Below are positions 6,097 through 9,819 of a DNA stretch of 9,819 nucleotides, piece after piece. The notes below the pieces were generated by a model, which did no database searches, was not told the DNA's origin, and saw only the letters and a list, made by a program, of their open reading frames with translations. The position numbers and the translations under genes are program-made. Origin of the DNA: Desulfobacterales bacterium C00003060 (GTDB lineage: Bacteria > Desulfobacterota > Desulfobacteria > Desulfobacterales > C00003060). The DNA lies in NCBI GenBank assembly GCA_001751085.1, contig MAXP01000272.1:1-9819 (forward strand), read 5' to 3'. Every line of letters starts with the position of its first letter. Positions within the stretch are counted from its first letter, which is position 1.

Positions 6097-6119
6097 GCCT
6101 GACGGCTTGAGAACATTAC
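6097..6119 (+). repeat. Dispersed 23-bp repeat, copy 2
   Basis: GCCTGACGGC followed by TTGAGAACATTAC. It matches 20 of 23 positions of the copy at 4252-4274 and has the same 3-bp stem with a TGAC loop, but with one base pair swapped (G-C to C-G). It lies about 100 bp upstream of rng in a 265-bp spacer that also contains a small hairpin, ATGAAC-ATC-GTTCAT. Confidence 0.5.
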
Positions 6120-6180
6120 ACATCGTGCCCATAATTCTAATTGTGAGTGAGGCTGACTGAGTTTTTTAGTGAACAAAAAA

Positions 6181-6209
6181 TTGTAATTTCTATCTTGATG
6201 TGCTAAACT
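6181..6209 (+). promoter_or_regulatory. Promoter for rng, positioned for a leaderless mRNA
   Basis: TTGTAA (6181-6186) and TAAACT (6204-6209) each match the sigma-70 consensus at 4 of 6 positions, with an ideal 17-bp spacer. The rng ATG begins 7 nt past the -10 element, so transcription would start at or next to the start codon. The absence of any Shine-Dalgarno sequence before the ATG agrees with that. Confidence 0.4.
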
Positions 6210-6215
6210 TTTAAT

Positions 6216-7772
6216 ATGTCTAAAGAGTTGATCGTGAATGCTACGGACCACGAAACGCGAGTCGCCTTTGTAGAAGACGGCAATCTTAGGGAACTCTTCA
6301 TTGAAAGACCAAAGGAGTCTGACATTGCAGGCAACATCTACAAAGGGCGGGTGGTTCGGGTGCTTCCCGGGATGGAGGCAGCTTTTGTTGATATAGGGCT
6401 TGAGCAGGCAGCTTTCATCTATGTGGGCGATGTTGTGGACCATTTCCGGGAGTATGAATATCTTATGCAGGCGCTTCCAGAGGAGGAAGAAAACGGTCTC
6501 ACAGACCTTGCAGGGAAAAAGCGCCCCCCTTGTCTAGACCAGGAGTTCATGATTGAGGATCTCCTCCATGAGGGACAAGAAATAATAGTCCAGGTCTCAA
6601 AGGCCCCTATTGGAAACAAGGGATCCAGGATCACAAGCAGGGTCTCACTGCCGGGTCGTTACCTGGTCCTCATGCCTACAACCGACCACATTGGGGTTTC
6701 CCGGCGCATAGAAGATCAAAACGAGCGAACACGGCTCAAAGAGATTTTGGCAGGCATCCGTCCTGATAACTATGGCGTTATTGCAAGGACTGTAAGTGAG
6801 GGGGGCGACAGGGATAAGCTTGCCAATGAAATGGACTTTATAGTCTCACTATGGATGGATATTCAAAAAAAAGCGACCAACGGTCCTGTGCCGAGTCTGT
6901 TGCACAAGGAATTAAATGTGACCCTCCGGGCGGTTCGGGACCTCTTTACCAACGAAATCGACAAGCTGGTCATTGATTCCAAGCCGGAATATAAGGCAAT
7001 CTTGAAATTCTTGGACACATTCATGCCAAGACTAAAAGCCTCAGTGGAACTGTATGAGGCGAGTGAGCCTGTTTTTGATGCTTACGACCTTGAATCGAAG
7101 ATATCCCGTGCTCTCAAGAAGAAGGTCTGGCTCAAATCCGGGGGATATATTGTCATCGAACATACTGAAGCCTTGGTGGCAATTGACGTCAACACGGGCA
7201 GGTACGTAGGAAGACAGAATCTAGAGGACACGATCCTCAAGACGAACCTTGAGGCGATCAAGGAGATCGCCTATCAGATTAGACTTCGAGATGTCGGCGG
7301 GCTAATCATTATTGATTTTATCGACATGGAAAAAAAATCGAATCAGGAAAAGGTATTCAATGTTCTGAAAGAAGCCCTCAAGAAGGACCGAAGCAAGACC
7401 CATGTGCTTCCAGTATCTGAGTTAGGGCTTGTCCAGATGACACGAAAGCGAACCCGTGAGGCCCTGAACCGCATGCTTTGCGAACCATGCTTCTATTGTG
7501 AGGGCGAGGGTTATCTCAAGTCGAAGCGCACCATTTGCTACAATATCTATCGTGATATGCGCCGGGAGTCCGGCGAAATGCTGGCTTCACAAATCACACT
7601 GAAGGTCCACCCGGATATTGCCGAACTGTTTCTGGGGGAAGAGAGTTCCCTTGTAGGTTCCCTCGAAGTGGCCCTGAGCAAAAAAATAATTCTTCGGCCC
7701 GATCCGCGTTTTCATCTGGAGCAATACGAGATGTATGAAATGCACAAGATTAACCTTGACAGTGGGGATTGA
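6216..7772 (+). CDS. rng: Ribonuclease G (RNase E/G family)
   Basis: A 518-aa endoribonuclease that cuts single-stranded A/U-rich RNA from a 5'-monophosphate end; in the family it matures the 16S rRNA 5' end and turns over mRNAs. The S1 domain (~38-127) starts GNIYKGRVVRVLPGMEAAFVDIG. The 5'-sensor/RNase H-like region follows (GNKGSRITSRVSLPGRYLVLMP). The catalytic Mg-binding aspartates D323 (VAIDVNTG) and D367 (IIIDFIDM) are present, as is the Zn-link motif C422-x2-C425-x2-C428. The protein aligns along its whole length with RNase G (489 aa in E. coli) and lacks the long C-terminal degradosome scaffold of RNase E. A short acidic insertion (~80-105, PEEEENG) lies in the S1 domain. The start at ATG 6216 gives the family N-terminus SKELIVNATDHETRVAFVEDG but has no Shine-Dalgarno. 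It lies upstream of rplU-rpmA-obg, as is common in this group. Confidence 0.95.
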   Translation: MSKELIVNATDHETRVAFVEDGNLRELFIERPKESDIAGNIYKGRVVRVLPGMEAAFVDIGLEQAAFIYVGDVVDHFREYEYLMQALPEEEENGLTDLAGKKRPPCLDQEFMIEDLLHEGQEIIVQVSKAPIGNKGSRITSRVSLPGRYLVLMPTTDHIGVSRRIEDQNERTRLKEILAGIRPDNYGVIARTVSEGGDRDKLANEMDFIVSLWMDIQKKATNGPVPSLLHKELNVTLRAVRDLFTNEIDKLVIDSKPEYKAILKFLDTFMPRLKASVELYEASEPVFDAYDLESKISRALKKKVWLKSGGYIVIEHTEALVAIDVNTGRYVGRQNLEDTILKTNLEAIKEIAYQIRLRDVGGLIIIDFIDMEKKSNQEKVFNVLKEALKKDRSKTHVLPVSELGLVQMTRKRTREALNRMLCEPCFYCEGEGYLKSKRTICYNIYRDMRRESGEMLASQITLKVHPDIAELFLGEESSLVGSLEVALSKKIILRPDPRFHLEQYEMYEMHKINLDSGD

Positions 7773-7804
7773 TTATCTATAATTGCCAGAATTCCCCATT
7801 TTTT
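7763..7804 (+). terminator. Possible intrinsic terminator overlapping the end of rng
   Basis: TGGGGA (7763-7768, last codons of rng) pairs with TCCCCA (7793-7798), and six T residues follow at once (7799-7804). The loop is long (24 nt), so the hairpin would be weak. Confidence 0.3.
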
Positions 7805-7826
7805 AGAGTGATTATCAGACAACATT

Positions 7827-7857
7827 GTAACTTCTCAATAACTTATTGAGAAGTTAC
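7827..7857. repeat. 31-nt near-perfect palindrome between rng and rplU
   Basis: The arms GTAACTTCTCAATAA (7827-7841) and TTATTGAGAAGTTAC (7843-7857) are perfectly complementary over 15 bp around a single central C. No T tract follows, and the lack of a loop favours a cruciform or a dimeric-protein site over a terminator. It lies outside the MITE that starts at 7906. Confidence 0.7.
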
Positions 7858-7905
7858 GCAATATTTGGCATCCTTCATTTTTCAGTTAACACATTTGGGT
7901 AATTC

Positions 7906-8041
7906 ATCGTAGGTTGGGTTGAGCGAATATTATTGTTGGGTTTCGCTATTTGATAATATTATCTTTAAAAGCGCATAGTTATGTTGTTTTTGCAAAACAA
8001 GCGAAACCCAACATTTATGACCGCTCAACCCAACCTACGAT
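7906..8041. mobile_element. 136-bp MITE with 20-bp perfect terminal inverted repeats
   Basis: ATCGTAGGTTGGGTTGAGCG at 7906-7925 is matched exactly in reverse complement at 8022-8041. A second perfect pair lies inside, GTTGGGTTTCGCT (7935-7947) and AGCGAAACCCAAC (8000-8012), separated from the outer pair by 9 nt on each side. The core (7948-7999) is AT-rich, non-coding and holds the 12-bp palindrome GATAATATTATC. The GTAGGTTGGGTTGAG...CGAAACCCAAC pattern belongs to a widespread class of non-autonomous palindromic elements in cyanobacteria and proteobacteria (from memory, not searched). There is no transposase in the window. A 2-bp AT duplication is possible at the ends but cannot be told apart from repeat extension. 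It sits 80 bp upstream of rplU. Confidence 0.8.
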
Positions 8042-8121
8042 AAAAAGTGTAATCTACTGTTAGGCTGTTATGAAAGATGCCCAATATTTCAGTCAATTAT
8101 TGGCTTGGAAAGGTTATTATC

Positions 8122-8451
8122 ATGTACGCTGTAATATCTACTGGAGGCAAGCAGTATATGGTTTCGGAAGGGCAAACGGTAAGGATTGAAAAGATCCCTG
8201 GTGAGATAGGTGCGCCTGTTTCCTTTGACCGTGTACTCATGCTTTCCAACGACCAAACGGTTAAGGTGGGTCAGCCCACACTTGCCGATGTGGCTGTGAC
8301 AGGTCATATTGTGGAACAGGGAAAGGCAAAAAAAATCATTGTTTTCAAGTACAAACGGCGGAAGGGCTATCGGAAAAAGCAAGGCCATCGGCAGCAGTAC
8401 ACTGCGCTTAGGATCGATTCCATCGGACCTCTTGAATCTCCGGATGTCTAA
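8122..8451 (+). CDS. rplU: 50S ribosomal protein L21 (bL21)
   Basis: A 109-aa primary 23S rRNA-binding protein of the large subunit. The N-terminus MYAVISTGGKQYMVSEGQ is the family hallmark, and the C-terminal part has the basic KYKRRKGYRKKQGHRQQYTALRI signature. The start at ATG 8122 is supported by this N-terminus and by GGAAAGG with an 8-nt gap. An in-frame ATG at 8077 would add 15 unrelated residues and is rejected. The gene is first in the rplU-rpmA-obg series; the 349-bp gap to rng is filled by a palindrome and a MITE. No convincing promoter was found in the 80 bp left between the MITE and the start, so transcription may come from rng or from within the MITE. Confidence 0.97.
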   Translation: MYAVISTGGKQYMVSEGQTVRIEKIPGEIGAPVSFDRVLMLSNDQTVKVGQPTLADVAVTGHIVEQGKAKKIIVFKYKRRKGYRKKQGHRQQYTALRIDSIGPLESPDV

Positions 8452-8559
8452 GTGGTCAAACAGGGTGATATATCAATCCTAACAAGAAGTTAACGAATAG
8501 AGTAATCAATGCTTTGATGGACTCTGAATATAGAAAAGCCATGAAGGAGCAACAAGGAT

Positions 8560-8820
8560 ATGGCACACAAGAAAGCAGGTGGGAGTTCACGCAACGGCCG
8601 TGACAGCGCCGGTCAGAGGCGTGGTGTAAAGCGTTTCGGCGGGCAGAAGGTCTTGGCAGGTAATATACTGGTGCGGCAGCTTGGAACAAAGGTACATCCC
8701 GGCAATAATGTGGGCATGGGCAGGGATTACACACTCTTTGCCAAAATCGATGGGCTCGTTACCTTTGAACGCATGGGGCGGTACAGAAAAAGGGTCAGCA
8801 TTTATCCGGCGTCAGCCTGA
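8560..8820 (+). CDS. rpmA: 50S ribosomal protein L27 (bL27)
   Basis: An 86-aa large-subunit protein whose N-terminal tail reaches the peptidyl-transferase centre. It begins directly [20 protein letters not shown], the form found in most Gram-negative bacteria, without the cleavable N-terminal extension of Firmicutes; accordingly there is no Prp protease gene between rplU and rpmA. The remaining signatures [37 protein letters not shown] are complete. The start at ATG 8560 has AAGGAG (8544-8549) 10 nt upstream. It lies 108 bp after rplU and 105 bp before obg, probably co-transcribed with rplU. Confidence 0.97.
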   Translation: MAHKKAGGSSRNGRDSAGQRRGVKRFGGQKVLAGNILVRQLGTKVHPGNNVGMGRDYTLFAKIDGLVTFERMGRYRKRVSIYPASA

Positions 8821-8903
8821 GGTGCGGTGTCCAACGGAGGCAGGGTAGGGGTGACAAGTTGGTAGTACGGCAATTCACTTTTTTTAGTGGCGCGGCCGTA
8901 TGG

Positions 8904-8928
8904 CATAAAATCGCGCAGCGATTTTATG
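8904..8928 (+). repeat. Perfect hairpin containing the obg start codon
   Basis: CATAAAATCGC (8904-8914) and GCGATTTTATG (8918-8928) form an 11-bp perfect stem with a 3-nt loop (GCA). The last three bases of the right arm are the ATG of obg. The palindrome could be an inserted short repeat or an RNA switch that hides the start codon. Confidence 0.65.
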
Positions 8929-9819
8929 AAACTTGTTGATGAGGCCCTGATTACGGTCCAGTCTGGGGATGGTGGCAATGGCTGCGTGAGTTTTAGACGC
9001 GAGAAATACGTTCCCAAAGGAGGGCCTAACGGTGGAAATGGTGGCAAGGGCGGTGATGTAGTTCTTGAAACCACGGAGCGAATGCGTACCCTTTATAGCT
9101 TCCATCTCAGACGACATTTCAGGGCTGAACGAGGGAAACACGGCAGAGGCAAGAATCAGTCAGGAAAGAGCGGCAAGGACCTGATCATCTTTGTCCCTCC
9201 CGGCACCTTAATCAAAGAGGCCGACACCGGATGCTTGCTCAAGGACTTGGCGCGAAGCGATGAGTCTTTTTTGGTAGCTCAAGGTGGCCGGGGCGGCCTT
9301 GGAAATCAACATTTTGCATCCTCAAGGAACCGCGCACCGCGGTATGCCCAAAAAGGTGAACCTGGCAAGACTCTTTCCTTGAAACTTGAGCTGAAACTCC
9401 TGGCCGATATCGGCATCATTGGACTGCCCAATGCGGGCAAGTCTACTTTGGTAACGAAACTTACATCCGCACGTCCCAAGGTTGCCAACTATCCCTTTAC
9501 AACTTTGGCGCCCAGCCTCGGCGTGGTTGAGTTTGAAGAAGTCGCCCCCTTTATCATTGCCGATATCCCTGGACTGATTGAAGGCGCCCACCTCGGCGTG
9601 GGTCTCGGAATCAGGTTTCTCAAACACATTGAGAGAAGCCGGTTTTTGCTTCACCTGATCGATCTTTCCGCTGTTCCGGTGGAAGACCCCCTTAGCCCCT
9701 ACCACACGGTCAATCACGAACTCCGGCGGTTCAGTCCGTCCCTTGGCCAAAAGGTCCAGGTGGTCGTATTAAATAAGGTAGACGAACCTGAAACCCGGGC
9801 TGTGGCAAAAAAACTCCGC
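8926..9819 (+). CDS. obg: GTPase Obg (CgtA), C-terminus beyond the right edge
   Basis: 298 residues are visible of a protein usually ~340-430 aa. It is a ribosome-associated GTPase needed for 50S assembly and stress control. The glycine-rich Obg fold fills residues 1-158 (MKLVDEALITVQSGDGGNGC ... KYVPKGGPNGGNGGKGGDV ... GGRGGLGNQHF). The GTPase domain follows, with G1 GLPNAGKST (166-174), switch I YPFTTLAPSLGVV (189-201), G3 DIPG (213-216) and G4 NKVD (283-286). The G5 motif and any C-terminal domain lie outside. The start ATG at 8926 is set by the conserved MK-VDEA N-terminus. No Shine-Dalgarno is visible before it, and the ATG is inside a perfect hairpin, both odd for an essential gene. Following rplU-rpmA is the classic position. 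Confidence 0.95.
   Translation, partial: MKLVDEALITVQSGDGGNGCVSFRREKYVPKGGPNGGNGGKGGDVVLETTERMRTLYSFHLRRHFRAERGKHGRGKNQSGKSGKDLIIFVPPGTLIKEADTGCLLKDLARSDESFLVAQGGRGGLGNQHFASSRNRAPRYAQKGEPGKTLSLKLELKLLADIGIIGLPNAGKSTLVTKLTSARPKVANYPFTTLAPSLGVVEFEEVAPFIIADIPGLIEGAHLGVGLGIRFLKHIERSRFLLHLIDLSAVPVEDPLSPYHTVNHELRRFSPSLGQKVQVVVLNKVDEPETRAVAKKLR

Noticed and set aside
5951..6215. tRNA or small RNA gene between pcm and rng
   Set aside because: No cloverleaf, no TTCRA arm and no terminator-like end; only a short ATGAAC/GTTCAT hairpin and one dispersed repeat copy.
7906..8041. CRISPR array or toxin-antitoxin unit in the rng-rplU spacer
   Set aside because: The repeats are two nested inverted pairs, not regularly spaced direct repeats, and no ORF lies within.
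8077..8121. Longer start for L21 at ATG 8077
   Set aside because: It adds 15 residues unlike any L21; the ATG at 8122 gives the conserved MYAVI N-terminus and has a Shine-Dalgarno sequence.
8517..8603. Small ORF (about 28 codons) beginning MDSEYRKAM and overlapping the start of rpmA
   Set aside because: No clear ribosome binding site and no known counterpart; its overlap with the conserved rpmA start explains most of its sequence.

Overview
The window looks like a piece of a mesophilic Deltaproteobacterium (Desulfobacterota, sulfate-reducer-like) chromosome. This is inferred from four things: moderate GC content, a PAS-rich two-component cluster, the rng-rplU-rpmA-obg housekeeping order, and intergenic regions full of small palindromic and MITE-like repeats. 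No marker in the window fixes the genus. There is no CRISPR array, rRNA, tRNA, transposase or integrase. I see no wholly new multi-gene system. The unusual content is regulatory and repetitive.

Left part, positions 1-3894, minus strand: a compact signalling cluster. In transcription order it encodes a PAS histidine kinase (3894-2692); a severely shortened response-regulator receiver (2689-2492) that lacks its phosphorylation site; a receiver-PAS-HisKA_3 kinase (2471-1002); and a NarL/FixJ-type DNA-binding response regulator (1033-356). The last two overlap by 32 nt. After a 230-240 bp gap comes the start of another response regulator that runs off the left edge. The likely signal flow is first kinase to the receiver of the second kinase, then to the NarL-type regulator. 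The shortened receiver may be a remnant of a former partner.

Middle, 3895-4442: a 548 bp divergent spacer with no gene. It holds two operator-like dyads on the kinase side, a repeat block bounded by 14-bp inverted repeats and containing a strong GC-rich hairpin, and a good sigma-70-type promoter for pgsA.

Right part, 4443-9819, plus strand: housekeeping genes. These are pgsA (phosphatidylglycerophosphate synthase), a pcm-family protein-L-isoaspartate methyltransferase with an N-terminal signal sequence, rng (ribonuclease G), rplU (L21), rpmA (L27) and obg (GTPase, cut by the right edge). The rng gene has a promoter placed so that its mRNA could be leaderless. A 136-bp MITE with 20-bp perfect terminal inverted repeats and a separate 31-nt palindrome sit between rng and rplU. 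The obg start codon lies inside a perfect 11-bp hairpin with no Shine-Dalgarno sequence in front of it.
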